This document shows positions 42,624-51,945 of a stretch of DNA of 64,000 nt, one piece after another. The first letter of the stretch is position 1; each line of letters begins with the position of its first letter. The notes under the pieces are model-generated. The model saw only the letters and a program-made list of their open reading frames with translations, ran no database searches and had not been told where the DNA came from. Both the position numbers and the translations under genes were made by a program. The DNA is from Taishania sp965247975 (GTDB lineage: Bacteria > Bacteroidota > Bacteroidia > Flavobacteriales_D > Crocinitomicaceae), in the NCBI GenBank assembly GCA_965247975.1, contig OZ252050.1, positions 1,860,001 to 1,924,000 of the forward strand. Reading direction: 5' to 3'.

Positions 42624-42718
42624 AATACTTTCCTTAGCGCCGCAGGCGATCTTAACTATCCAAACCATTTCAAACACAAACCCTTATTTCTCTTGGTTCC
42701 TTAATGTTTTAAATGATC
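42624..42718. repeat. ~95-bp direct repeat, copy 1
   Basis: It is shared with 42784-42878, 160 bp away, including 'CGCCGCAGGCGA', 'TATCCAAACCATTT' and 'AAACACAAACCCTTATTTC'. Each copy carries the small hairpin CGCC-GCA-GGCG. Non-coding. Confidence 0.7.
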
Positions 42719-42783
42719 ACAGAAAAGTTGTGTCCCTTCTTTTTTGTCATTTCAGTTAGTTTACTATTTACAGTTAGCTATAA

Positions 42784-42878
42784 AAACTTCTCTTAACGCC
42801 GCAGGCGACCTAAATTATCCAAACCATTTTAAACACAAACCCTTATTTCCCTTCATTACTTAATGTTTTAAATAATCA
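42784..42878. repeat. ~95-bp direct repeat, copy 2
   Basis: Second copy of the repeat at 42624-42718, with scattered substitutions. It ends about 150 bp before the gene at 43030. Confidence 0.7.
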
Positions 42879-42982
42879 GTTGATTATCATGTGTGCATTT
42901 TTTCAAACTTGAATCTTGTGGTAAGTTTTAGACGTGTCAAATTGCTGAATATTCAGCTAGCTTACTTCAACGCTTTTTGATT

Positions 42983-43012
42983 TTTGTTTTACAAATCAAT
43001 TCCTTATTTTTG
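42983..43012 (+). promoter_or_regulatory. Candidate promoter, Bacteroidetes type
   Basis: TTTG (42983-42986), 18 bp, then TATTTTTG (43005-43012), a good match to TTTG-N19-TAnnTTTG. The ATG of the gene at 43030 follows 17 bp later. Confidence 0.55.
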
Positions 43013-43029
43013 AATGTAAAATCAATCAA

Positions 43030-43728
43030 ATGCAATTTGTTCTCAAACTACTTATATTGTTCGCCCTACTTTCTTTCGCTTTCACTTCGTGCACGGAACA
43101 TCATGAATATGTGGTCAAAGGTCGTCTGGTGAAAGATTGCCAAAGCAACGAACCTGTGGCAAATCAAACTTTTCTTTTTATGTCGGACCGTTACAAAAAC
43201 GGTGGATTGATCAAAAATCCAGGATTAAATCGCTGGGTGACCACAGATGCAAACGGTTATTTTGAGTTTGTGTATAGTACTAAAAAACTAAATTCAAACC
43301 CAATTTATATTGATGAAGTATTTTATTCAGAACCTGATTCGATAAATAATCCAATCATGCCAGGTGAAAATGTGGATTTGGGTGTTTTTCCAATAGGCTT
43401 ATCGTTTGATTATACCATTAACCTGAGCGTGAATAACCCGTACTCGTCAAACGACACGTTGTACGTTTTGGGCACAGGAAACTCGGTGCTCCAAATAATT
43501 CCAGGTCCATTTTCTAGTGGTCAAATCGGTACGTTTAATTATGCCTACGCACCAGGAAATCTTGAATACGATGAAAATGGGTTTTATAAAGAGGTATCCG
43601 TTCGGATAAAATCAAACATTTTGGTAAATCCAAGTTCTTCTTCGACTACAAAAAAATGGTTTGAATCGGTTTACAAAATTAGAATGTGCGATCATTCCAC
43701 GCAGCTTTTTGATGTGGGGATAAATTAA
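43030..43728 (+). CDS. Lipoprotein with CarboxypepD_reg-like domain
   Basis: A 232-residue protein with lipoprotein signal MQFVLKLLILFALLSFAFTSC (Cys21). Residues about 28-80 ('VVKGRLVKDCQSNEPVANQTFLFM...TTDANGYFEFVYST') resemble the beta-sandwich used by carboxypeptidase-regulatory-like domains. The later part is beta-rich. It runs directly into an orphan T9SS tail in another frame (43746-44210), so a frameshift or deletion joining two genes is possible. Confidence 0.62.
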   Translation: MQFVLKLLILFALLSFAFTSCTEHHEYVVKGRLVKDCQSNEPVANQTFLFMSDRYKNGGLIKNPGLNRWVTTDANGYFEFVYSTKKLNSNPIYIDEVFYSEPDSINNPIMPGENVDLGVFPIGLSFDYTINLSVNNPYSSNDTLYVLGTGNSVLQIIPGPFSSGQIGTFNYAYAPGNLEYDENGFYKEVSVRIKSNILVNPSSSSTTKKWFESVYKIRMCDHSTQLFDVGIN

Positions 43729-43745
43729 TTGATTCATTTCCAACA

Positions 43746-44210
43746 GTGAATGCTGGACCAGATACTTTGATTTGTGAAAACCATTTACCATATCAAATCG
43801 AAGCGACAAATTCGGCTTCATCAACCGTTCTTTGGAATTCAGGTGAAACTACACCAATTATTGAAGTTGAAGACGCTGGAACCTTTGTAATTACAGCTAC
43901 TTCATTGGATGGGTGCACCGCTGTTGACTCCATCACGATTTTTGTTGATCCATGTTTAGGACTTTCTGAGCAAGAACTTGTTTTTGAATTGTTTCCAAAT
44001 CCTGCAAAAGATGTGTTTTATATTAAAACAAATGCGTTGGATGCATCTAAAATCGAAATCATCAATACTTCAGGTCAATTGGTTTATCAAGCCGATTTGA
44101 TGGAAGAGAACACAGAAATTGTGACGAATCAATTTTCAGATGGAGTATATATTGTTAGGTTGCTATCTGAAAAACAACAAAACTACTATCGTTTAGTAAT
44201 TTCAAAATAA
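43746..44210 (+). pseudogene. Orphan T9SS C-terminal fragment (probable remnant)
   Basis: A 154-residue frame starting at GTG, without a signal peptide. It has a PKD/Ig-like part ('VNAGPDTLICENHLPYQIEATN', 'TFVITATSLDGCTAVDSI') and a complete type A sorting domain ('FELFPNPAKDVFYIK', 'IEIINTSGQLVY', 'FSDGVYIVRLLSEK'). A cargo tail needs a Sec signal at its own N-terminus, which is absent. The frame stays open upstream to a TGA near 43708, inside the preceding gene. Most likely it is the end of a larger, broken gene. Confidence 0.6.
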
Positions 44211-44234
44211 ACTAATCCTTCGTGCAATTAGAAG

Positions 44235-44266
44235 AGCTGTTTCATGAATTTGGAACAGCTTTTTTG
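44235..44266 (+). terminator. Rho-independent terminator
   Basis: AGCTGTT (44235-44241) pairs with AACAGCT (44254-44260), followed by a run of T. It lies 24 bp after the stop of the T9SS fragment. Confidence 0.8.
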
Positions 44267-44424
44267 GTTTTGGTGAAATGTAATTTCTGATAATAGGTGA
44301 GTTTACTAGCAATAAGATTATTAGTTATTATATTTGAAATAGATTGATAATAAAAAAATAAGGTCTGTAAGATCTCGGTTTTACTGACTGCACTGGCGAA
44401 GATAAAGAAGGTAAAATCAAAAAC

Positions 44425-44973
44425 ATGAAATTTAAAATTTGGATCACAGTAGCTATCGTTTGCATTTTGTCATCTTATTTTGTTTTTGCGTATTTAAAAA
44501 ATAGGGAGCTCGAAAAAGAAAACAAGATCATCGCAGCATGTGAAAAAATCAATTCGTTTTTTAAAAACAAAGGTCCAAATGATCAAATTAATATCGATGA
44601 TTTTGGTATGAACAATTACCGCCCTATAGAACAGTATCCTTATAATGATTTGACGTCTGAAGAACTAGAAATTATTGAAAAATTATTTAATAACCATCAT
44701 ATTCGTGGAATTTCGGGTAGTAAAGAATATGGATTTGTATACCTTGTAAGCGAAAATAGGAAAAAAATGAGTTTAGTAACCGTTCAAACTACATGCTATG
44801 TTTACTATGAGGGTCCATTTAAAAAGTGTGGTTTTCAGGATTGGTTAGAATTTAAAAACTATGAAGCTTTCTTGACATCAAAAAAGAATTGGTATAAGGT
44901 AATTTATGAGGAAAATATTTTTCATAGTAACAATCAAATAAAAACACACTTAGAAAGTTATAAGTCTAAATAG
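44425..44973 (+). CDS. Membrane-anchored hypothetical protein
   Basis: A 182-residue protein with one N-terminal membrane helix (MKFKIWITVAIVCILSSYFVF), probably uncleaved. The soluble domain is mixed alpha/beta with two cysteines in 'TTCYVYYEGPFKKCGF'. No family is recognised. It is separated by 81 bp from the next lipoprotein gene on the same strand. Confidence 0.62.
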   Translation: MKFKIWITVAIVCILSSYFVFAYLKNRELEKENKIIAACEKINSFFKNKGPNDQINIDDFGMNNYRPIEQYPYNDLTSEELEIIEKLFNNHHIRGISGSKEYGFVYLVSENRKKMSLVTVQTTCYVYYEGPFKKCGFQDWLEFKNYEAFLTSKKNWYKVIYEENIFHSNNQIKTHLESYKSK

Positions 44974-45054
44974 CCTTATTTTGGTGAACACACTTATTCT
45001 GGATGGTATATTTTTTATGGTTATTTTGGTCGAACATCAGGAATTAAGTAAAAG

Positions 45055-45450
45055 ATGAAGAAGTTAATATTATTTAGCACATTAATTCATTTGGTATCCT
45101 GTAATTTTGTAGGAGATCAGCCACCAAAAAATCTAAATTATAAAATTCTTAGTGAAGAAAATTTTCGATTAAGTTGGTTTTTTTATTCAACCATAACGAC
45201 AGAATCACCCGATTTTGTGACATTAACAAGTTTAAAGAATGACAAGGCCATTGACACAGTTTATTGTGGTAATAATTTGTATAATGTCTCTATTCAAAAT
45301 GACACTGTTAAATTTTATTTTTGGAGAAGTCCCCATGGGTTCAGTGATTTTGAATTATTAAAATCGAAATATAGGTTAACAGTGATTGTAGATACAAATG
45401 AAAACAACTATAAAATTAAAAAACCAAGGTATTTTTCAAATAAAATTTAG
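45055..45450 (+). CDS. Small lipoprotein
   Basis: A 131-residue protein with lipoprotein signal MKKLILFSTLIHLVSC (Cys16). The mature part is beta-rich with aromatic residues ('FRLSWFFYSTITT', 'FYFWRSPHGF'). No family. It may be expressed with the gene at 44425, which lies close upstream. Confidence 0.58.
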   Translation: MKKLILFSTLIHLVSCNFVGDQPPKNLNYKILSEENFRLSWFFYSTITTESPDFVTLTSLKNDKAIDTVYCGNNLYNVSIQNDTVKFYFWRSPHGFSDFELLKSKYRLTVIVDTNENNYKIKKPRYFSNKI

Positions 45451-45684
45451 TTTCAGTTTGGTTTAATAATGGAATTATATCGAATCAATATGGATAAACC
45501 AAATTGAAGTTAATTCCCTGATTAAATGTGTTTTAACTTAATAGAGTAGTCTCAACGAATTTAATCCTGCAGAACACAATTTTAAAGGACTATTAAACCG
45601 ACTAATATTAGACTATTTTTACTAGTAATTCTCAGTTGGAAGTATTTATTTGGGTTTTACAATATGGCGAGAAAAAAGAATATA

Positions 45685-46074
45685 ATGAAGGTAAAACTAA
45701 AGGTAATTATAGCGATAATGTTGCTAAATTCATGTGTCCAAAAAGAAAAAAGTGATATACCTGAGAATATATCCGCTAAGATGAGAAATAATAAGGAAAT
45801 TAGACTTTACAATTATCAAAAAATTATAGAATTAACAGGTGTTTTTTGTGATTTTTTTGAAAATTTTGAAGATAATAAGAAGTCGTATTTAGAACTCATG
45901 GATAAGCTCGATAATAAAAATTGGAAATTTGAATTTATTTTTTTAGAATATGAAAGTTGCTGGAATAATTCCATGCAAGTTGAATTTGTGAAGTTAAACA
46001 AAGAAGTTTTTGGGAACAAATTAAAATCTGTAATTCTTGAAGAGGAATTGGTCGTTATAAAATTGGGGGAATGA
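45685..46074 (+). CDS. Small lipoprotein
   Basis: A 129-residue protein. The ATG at 45685 gives signal MKVKLKVIIAIMLLNSC (lipobox LNSC); an ATG at 45664 would add a basic heptapeptide. The mature part is helical and acidic with 'CDFFENFEDNKKSYLELMDKL'. No family is recognised. Confidence 0.55.
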   Translation: MKVKLKVIIAIMLLNSCVQKEKSDIPENISAKMRNNKEIRLYNYQKIIELTGVFCDFFENFEDNKKSYLELMDKLDNKNWKFEFIFLEYESCWNNSMQVEFVKLNKEVFGNKLKSVILEEELVVIKLGE

Positions 46075-46229
46075 TTATAAATACTAACATAATTTGTATT
46101 TTGCTTATATGTTTGTTAGTAGCTGTCCCTGCTTCGCTGGATTTGTAACTTAGCAAAGCAATCTATATGGAATTTTTTAAATAAGAGTCTTTATCGAGAA
46201 CGACACGGATAAAAGCATATAATTTAGAC

Positions 46230-46261
46230 AAAAAAAGAGGCCACCCTTTCGCGTAGCCTCT
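46230..46261 (-). terminator. Rho-independent terminator of the T9SS gene
   Basis: On minus, AGAGGC and GCCTCT pair around TACGCGAAAGGGTG, followed by seven T. It lies 19 bp beyond the stop codon at 46280. Confidence 0.8.
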
Positions 46262-46279
46262 CTAGAATCATTTTTTATG

Positions 46280-49200
46280 TTATTTCGAAACAACCAATCT
46301 ACGCATCGTAGTTTTGTCATTCGTTGTAACTTGTACTAAGTACACACCAGCATTCCAGTTAGAACCATCCAATTCAACAGCATTTGTGTTAGAGATGTCT
46401 CCTGAAAGAACTTCTCTACCCATTGCGTCTACTACTTGGAAAGTACCAGATTTGATCGTGTTGTTGAATGTCATGGTAGTGGATGCATTCGTTGGGTTTG
46501 GAACCAATTCGAATGTTACATCTGTTCCAGCGTGAATCATGTTTGGCTCAGCAGTTTTAACGGCATAAATCTCGTTATCCTTGTTGATACCAACATAGTA
46601 GTCACCTAAATCAGAGAATTCCAATCCGAAGTTATTCCAGTCTTCTGTCAATGCTATGTCGTAGAACTCAGCACCAGTTGTAGGATTTACAAAAGTATGC
46701 GTTGCTCCGATAGCGCTCTTAGAACCAGCACATGTCGCGATGTTTGATTGAAGTGCAACTGTAGATGAACAACGTGTTTTAATCCAGAACTCATATCCTG
46801 CAGGATTAGTTAATCCAGCAAAAGTATAAGAACAAACACCACCTGCACAAGTTACAGTAGGATTAGACAATAATGAATATCCAGAGGAACCAATTACTCT
46901 GTAGTAAATTTGGTAACCAGAAAGTAATCCACCATTTGTATACAATCCACTAACTTCTGGCCAGCTGATTGTATATCCACCTAATCCATCTGGAGTGCAA
47001 TTTAATGCATTTACTGGAGTACAAGCAGCAATTGAAGGAACAGCCACAGTAACAACTGGAGTGCGGTAGAACTGACTAGCAGCTGAAGTACAACGGTACA
47101 TTACTTGCGTTTGGTAACTAACACCATTTGTCAAAGTTCTCGTATCAGTCAAAGCAGCTGAGTTCATCAAAGAATAACCTGGTGAACCAACTTGTTTGTA
47201 GTAATATGAGTACAATGATGCACCTTTATCATCAGTAGTTAAAGTAACAGAAGTTGGAGTATTAGAAACAGCTGTATGTGGAGTTGTCAACGCTCTACCA
47301 GAAATCTCAAGTAAACCTGATGCGCCAAAGAAACCATCAACCAAAACAAAGTAATTTGTATTTGGTAAAAGGTCTGCTCGGATAATCGTAGATGTGTTAG
47401 GTGTATTGCCTCCACAAGTCGAAATAGTGCTGGCTAAATCATCATTACAAGCTACAGAAGTCAATGTACCATTACACGTGCCATCATTAGAATGAAGCAA
47501 TGTGATTTTGGTGTTATAACTTGTTAGCGGATTATCTGTTGTTATTTCAATATCAAAAGGAACAACTCCACCAAGAACACACGCAGGTGTAGTGAATTTG
47601 TACCAAACAGATGAACCGTTCGATCCTCCGCACAATGACTCAACAGTACCTGATGCTGTCGCAATAGATGTATTGGCCTCTTGATTTAAACAACTCATAT
47701 TTCCGAATGGAGCGTATGTGTTCAACGCACTTCCAGAAGTTGGTTTGATTAATTGTGCACTGCAAATATTATCGTTTGATGGAATCTGTGGATTTATATA
47801 TAAACACAAGTTGAAGTTAGCACTTTGACCAGTGAATGAATATGTTCTCAGGTAATATGTTCCTGGTACTATTGTAAATGATCCACTTTCCAAATCTGAA
47901 CAACTTATTGAAAATCCACTGCATCCTGTAAACAATTCAAAAACTTGATCTGTTGATCCAGAGATACTAGTTGTTGCATAGTAAACCTCGGCAGAAGGAC
48001 CAGCTGAAGTTGGCACTGTAAAAGAGTACCAAACATCATTTCCACCTGTACCAATACATGGACTTAGAGAGGAAGTTGCCCCGTTGAGATTAACAGTAAG
48101 ACAATTCACTGAGGAGTTTAACGCACCAAAACTAATAGCATTTGCACATTCATCATTGGCTGGTGCTGGAATAAAAATCGGAGTCAGAACTAAATTGTCA
48201 ATAGCTAGTCCGTGATCATTGTTTGGAATGTTCTCGTCTTGCCATTTGATCCACATGGTAGCGTTATTGGCTAGAGTCGTTCCTGAAATTTGGAAATTGA
48301 GCGACTCTTGGTTTTGACTTAAGTTTCCATCAAGTGCACCAGCTGGTGAGCCAAGTGTTGAAGGCGATGTAAAATGTAAATCAGAAATTTCAACCCAAGT
48401 TCCATTGTTTAAACCGGTTGCATCTAAACTATAATAAAACTTTAATGCATCTTCCGCTCCTTCGGCAACGCGCCATTGCTCACCTGTGTATGCAACATTT
48501 AACGCATTCATTGTTTGACCAGTCGCATTTAATAACTTCGCTCCAAATGTATTTGGTTGCAATGCTGAAGTGGTTAAAGAACCTAAAGATCTTTCTGTAC
48601 TAAAATTTGCACCATAACTGTAAGTGTCTCCTGTGTTTGATGTACCAATATCTGCTCGGTAAACTGAATTTGCATTGCTTCCTTGCTCAAGCAAATAAAA
48701 ACCTGACGTTAAATCAAACAAGTTGGTTCCGAAATTCTGAAGTTCATTGAAATCAATGGTTGGGTTTGGAACATTTAACGCCGATAGACTAATTTCACTA
48801 TCGTTGTCTGCTATCGTGATCGCTAAAGAACTTGTTGCACCTAAAGAAAGCGCGGATGAAACTCCAGTAATTGCAATTGTCGCTGTTTCTGTGACTTCGT
48901 TTAAATTGTCATCTGAAATGGTGAATGTTACTGAACCAGTCGTTGTTCCTGCTAAAAGTGTAATCGTTGGAGATGACAAAATGTAATCGTTTGAATTCAC
49001 ATTAGTTCCAGAAACGGCTAAGTTAATGGTCTCATCAACAAGAACAGGAGCACTTGCGATTGCATTGATAGTAAAAGAAGTTTGTGCCGTTTCAGATCCT
49101 GAGTTAGTCAATACACTTAAATTCACTTCTGTGCCAGCAGGAGCAACCGTGAAATCATCTAAGCGATAGTTTCCAGATGTGCTTGACCTTGTTGTACGAA

Positions 49201-50572
49201 GTCTTAATCTTAAATTACTCACATTTCCTGCGGGTGATGGCAGATTCACTGAAACAAGTGCCCAAATAGAATTGTTTGGTACTTCAGCGAACGGAACATT
49301 GATCCAGTTGAGACCATCTATGCTGTAATCCAAAAGCACACTTCCAGAATATGCAGAAGTTCTTCTTGCTAACCAGGATACATTTACTAATGGAACACCA
49401 ACAGTGCTAATCGCTCTATTAATTGTCATTACTGCTTCTTGTCCTATTACTGTTCCTTCGTCAGCAAGATTTGCAAAAGCGCTTCCAGCAGATGGCGAAG
49501 AAAGACTTACTGACCAATTAGTTGCTCCAGATGGAACCCATCCTAGTGGAAATGTTCCTGCAACTGTTCCAAAAGGTTCTGTATAAGTCAGTGTTTCAGA
49601 AATAACACTACCTGTAAGTGGAATTGAAACGGGTGAACTTGGATCGTCTGAAGTTACTGTTAAGTTGCCATTGTAATTACCATTGGACAATCCAGAAATT
49701 AATCGTACAAAAACAGAAGTCGTGCTGATTGCTCCAAGTGTTGGAGAAAGATTTAATGATGTTGTTTGATAAGGTCCAGCGGCATTCAAAGAAATTTCAT
49801 AATTTGATGGCGGTGAAATGATCATATCATTCGTCAAATTAGTTCCTGAAACCGTAAGTGATTGAGAAGTAGAAGGACCATCATTTAATGGATAAAAGAA
49901 GTTGTTGAAGGTGCTTGAAATCGATGTAGATGGAGTACTGGTTGTTGTGAATGTACCAACGATTCCAGCTCCAGTTGCATAATCAGGTCCGCCTTTGAAA
50001 CGTACATTCCCAGCACCAGTTGTGCTTGTTCGCCAAGAATACCATCTAAAAGTTATTGCACCACTCGCTGGAATTGAAACTGGACTTGAAAAAGTAAAAA
50101 CATTGCGACCATTTGGAACATTGATGACGAAATTACTGCCAACTTGAGCGTAAGCCGATCCATTGATGCTGTAATAAAGTGCACCATTGTCTGCGCCTGT
50201 ATTCGATCGTTCGTGACGCAGAGAAACTTCAGAAAGTGTAAATTCAACACTAGAACTCGCCGTGAAAGACCAAGTTACATAGCGATTCTCAGCAATTGCA
50301 TTCGTCAGTGAAGTAGAAGTGTAGTTTGCTGATCGGTAATGCGTTCCAGCACTATTGCAGGCTACAACATTTCGCGTAAGCCCAGAGTATGTGATTCCAG
50401 CTGGCAAATCAGTATAAACACCTGCATTGAAATTCACATCTGATCCTGGGCAGGTGGTTGTCAAAATTTCAGGTGAATAGGCGGTAAATGCCGTTTGCGA
50501 GTGAACCCAATTCGACAGTTGTAAAATTGCCAGAAGTAGCAAGGTTGAACTTAATGTAATCGACTTTTTCAT
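46280..50572 (-). CDS. Large T9SS surface protein with Calx-beta and PPC-like domains
   Basis: A 1430-residue protein with signal peptide (about 1-26). Several beta-sandwich domains follow, including a choice-of-anchor/MAM-like region (about 330-480) and a Calx-beta-like domain (about 490-595, 'TGSVTFTISDDNLNEVTETATIAI'). Two pre-peptidase-like domains (about 800-1020, 'ANDECANAISFG', 'NDVWYSFTVPT') and a fibronectin-III-like part come next. A type A sorting domain ends the chain ('FELVPNPTNASTTM', 'VDAMGREVL', 'GVYLVQVTTND'). It is likely a secreted adhesin or matrix protein. A strong terminator follows. Confidence 0.86.
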   Translation of the reverse strand: MKKSITLSSTLLLLAILQLSNWVHSQTAFTAYSPEILTTTCPGSDVNFNAGVYTDLPAGITYSGLTRNVVACNSAGTHYRSANYTSTSLTNAIAENRYVTWSFTASSSVEFTLSEVSLRHERSNTGADNGALYYSINGSAYAQVGSNFVINVPNGRNVFTFSSPVSIPASGAITFRWYSWRTSTTGAGNVRFKGGPDYATGAGIVGTFTTTSTPSTSISSTFNNFFYPLNDGPSTSQSLTVSGTNLTNDMIISPPSNYEISLNAAGPYQTTSLNLSPTLGAISTTSVFVRLISGLSNGNYNGNLTVTSDDPSSPVSIPLTGSVISETLTYTEPFGTVAGTFPLGWVPSGATNWSVSLSSPSAGSAFANLADEGTVIGQEAVMTINRAISTVGVPLVNVSWLARRTSAYSGSVLLDYSIDGLNWINVPFAEVPNNSIWALVSVNLPSPAGNVSNLRLRLRTTRSSTSGNYRLDDFTVAPAGTEVNLSVLTNSGSETAQTSFTINAIASAPVLVDETINLAVSGTNVNSNDYILSSPTITLLAGTTTGSVTFTISDDNLNEVTETATIAITGVSSALSLGATSSLAITIADNDSEISLSALNVPNPTIDFNELQNFGTNLFDLTSGFYLLEQGSNANSVYRADIGTSNTGDTYSYGANFSTERSLGSLTTSALQPNTFGAKLLNATGQTMNALNVAYTGEQWRVAEGAEDALKFYYSLDATGLNNGTWVEISDLHFTSPSTLGSPAGALDGNLSQNQESLNFQISGTTLANNATMWIKWQDENIPNNDHGLAIDNLVLTPIFIPAPANDECANAISFGALNSSVNCLTVNLNGATSSLSPCIGTGGNDVWYSFTVPTSAGPSAEVYYATTSISGSTDQVFELFTGCSGFSISCSDLESGSFTIVPGTYYLRTYSFTGQSANFNLCLYINPQIPSNDNICSAQLIKPTSGSALNTYAPFGNMSCLNQEANTSIATASGTVESLCGGSNGSSVWYKFTTPACVLGGVVPFDIEITTDNPLTSYNTKITLLHSNDGTCNGTLTSVACNDDLASTISTCGGNTPNTSTIIRADLLPNTNYFVLVDGFFGASGLLEISGRALTTPHTAVSNTPTSVTLTTDDKGASLYSYYYKQVGSPGYSLMNSAALTDTRTLTNGVSYQTQVMYRCTSAASQFYRTPVVTVAVPSIAACTPVNALNCTPDGLGGYTISWPEVSGLYTNGGLLSGYQIYYRVIGSSGYSLLSNPTVTCAGGVCSYTFAGLTNPAGYEFWIKTRCSSTVALQSNIATCAGSKSAIGATHTFVNPTTGAEFYDIALTEDWNNFGLEFSDLGDYYVGINKDNEIYAVKTAEPNMIHAGTDVTFELVPNPTNASTTMTFNNTIKSGTFQVVDAMGREVLSGDISNTNAVELDGSNWNAGVYLVQVTTNDKTTMRRLVVSK

Positions 50573-50589
50573 AAAAATTTATTTTTTTA

Positions 50590-50597
50590 CAAAAATA
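50590..50597 (-). promoter_or_regulatory. Candidate -7 box
   Basis: On minus TATTTTTG, a perfect TAnnTTTG, 17 bp before the ATG at 50572. There is no clear -33 element. Confidence 0.4.
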
Positions 50598-50679
50598 GAA
50601 TCAACCTGGCAATTAGTTGTTATCTTTAAGTTAACACCATATTACCTTTTGAAGGTGATTCTTATATTTTTGATTTTTT

Positions 50680-51189
50680 CTAAGGAATAATAATTTCATA
50701 CACATACAACCAATACCGTTTTCCCAAGCGTTTTGGAATTTCTTTCAGTATTTTAAATCCCAAACTTTGATAAATGTGACGAGCAGCGAGCATCATTTCA
50801 GAAGTGTGGAGCGCAATGTATTTCTCTCCAGTTTCTTTGGCTAAATCCATGCATTTTTGAGTGATTTCTTTACCGATACCTTTTCCCGTAAAATCAGGGT
50901 GTACAGTGACAAAACGAATATAAGACCAATGCGCTTCGTAGATTTCTGTTGGGTTGCCGCTTGGCACCAAAAATGCCATGGCAATTATTTGATGATCGTT
51001 AATCTCGCAAACAAAGCATGTTGAATTATCTAATAAATCCAAATAAGTTTGATCATCTTGAATCGTTTTTGTTAGATTTTCTCGATTTTCAGGTGTCAAT
51101 TGATCGTCATACTGTGACCAAGTTTCAATCGACAATTTTTTGAGTTGATTGAGATCCTTGTGTGAACCGATTCGATATTGGAGCGTCAT
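50680..51189 (-). CDS. GNAT-family N-acetyltransferase
   Basis: A 169-residue protein of the GNAT fold. It has 'IRFVTVHPDFTGKGIGKEITQKCMDLAKETG' with the acetyl-CoA loop G-K-G-I-G-K (about 109-114), 'IALHTSEMMLAARHIYQSLGFK' near 135-155, and a C-terminal strand pair. Length and order are normal. The acceptor is unknown. It lies 18 bp upstream of nothing else on its transcript end and follows a lipoprotein gene 18 bp away. Confidence 0.86.
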   Translation of the reverse strand: MTLQYRIGSHKDLNQLKKLSIETWSQYDDQLTPENRENLTKTIQDDQTYLDLLDNSTCFVCEINDHQIIAMAFLVPSGNPTEIYEAHWSYIRFVTVHPDFTGKGIGKEITQKCMDLAKETGEKYIALHTSEMMLAARHIYQSLGFKILKEIPKRLGKRYWLYVYEIIIP

Positions 51190-51207
51190 GCTAAAGCATT
51201 AAATAAA

Positions 51208-51873
51208 TTATTGAGGCAAAGATCCATGGTATTTGATACAAGGGTTTGCATCTACAAAACAATATTTCTCGATTTTTGCTTCCAACAAAGTTAGTTTTTT
51301 GTTCGACTTTACTTCAAATGTCAAAAGAGGAGTTTTTTGCCATTTTTCAAAGCAATCAGTCCCTAGAAAAGTATACAATTTACTATCGTACTTGCGTGAT
51401 TGTTCTTCAAAAAATAGTTGTTTCGAAACATCTTTGAATCCTTCGAATAGTTGATATTTGGCGGGCTTTAAATTCAAGTCTAAAATTCCATTGATGGAAG
51501 ACATCGAAATTTTCTCAAGTGTTTTTTGATTGATAAGGACAAATTTATCACTAACAGGAACATACCTATTTCTTCGTTCAAACGATGTTTCGACTCCGCC
51601 GCAATATGGATCTTTTTCTTTTACAGTGATTCGAACTTTACAAAGAAAATCGGTTGATTTTATGTTTTGATTACCTTCAGGTAGCGATTTTACAGGATTA
51701 GAGGCAGTTTCGTTTTTTTGCTTCACCGCTTTTTCATTAATCGGGAAATGATTATTTGTTGAAATGTCTTTGTTTTTTTTATCGATGTTTTCTTGAGATT
51801 CGCCAGCGCTCGATTTTGTTTCATTTTGACATGAACCTAACAAAAGAATCCAAATGAAAAATAGCTGTTTCAT
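51208..51873 (-). CDS. Lipoprotein, paralogue pair member 1
   Basis: A 221-residue protein with lipoprotein signal MKQLFFIWILLLGSC (Cys15) and a Ser/Asn/Lys-rich linker. Shared with the product at 51946-52521 are 'KDPYCGG', 'PVSDKFVLIN', 'GILDLNL.P.KYQ.FE', a central 'CFEKW.KTPL..FEV' and a final 'CFVDANPCIKYHG'. The conserved cysteines suggest disulfides in the periplasm. The function is unknown. Confidence 0.68.
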   Translation of the reverse strand: MKQLFFIWILLLGSCQNETKSSAGESQENIDKKNKDISTNNHFPINEKAVKQKNETASNPVKSLPEGNQNIKSTDFLCKVRITVKEKDPYCGGVETSFERRNRYVPVSDKFVLINQKTLEKISMSSINGILDLNLKPAKYQLFEGFKDVSKQLFFEEQSRKYDSKLYTFLGTDCFEKWQKTPLLTFEVKSNKKLTLLEAKIEKYCFVDANPCIKYHGSLPQ

Positions 51874-51945
51874 AGTACTTGATTTTCTTAATAAATATCG
51901 ATAGCTGATGAAAAGACTGTGTTAGAAATTGAGGGTTCATGTTAT

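Larger units (their letters stand above)
42051..43029. other. 979-bp repeat-rich gap with a decayed gene remnant
   Basis: No intact gene. On minus around 42171-42322, a signal-peptide-like stretch ('KIILIVFVTFISSQVIS') is out of frame with its GTG start by one base in an A-run, so it is a dead remnant. A direct repeat lies at 42624-42718 and 42784-42878. A GTCGC/GCGAC hairpin is near 42425-42440. Confidence 0.45.
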
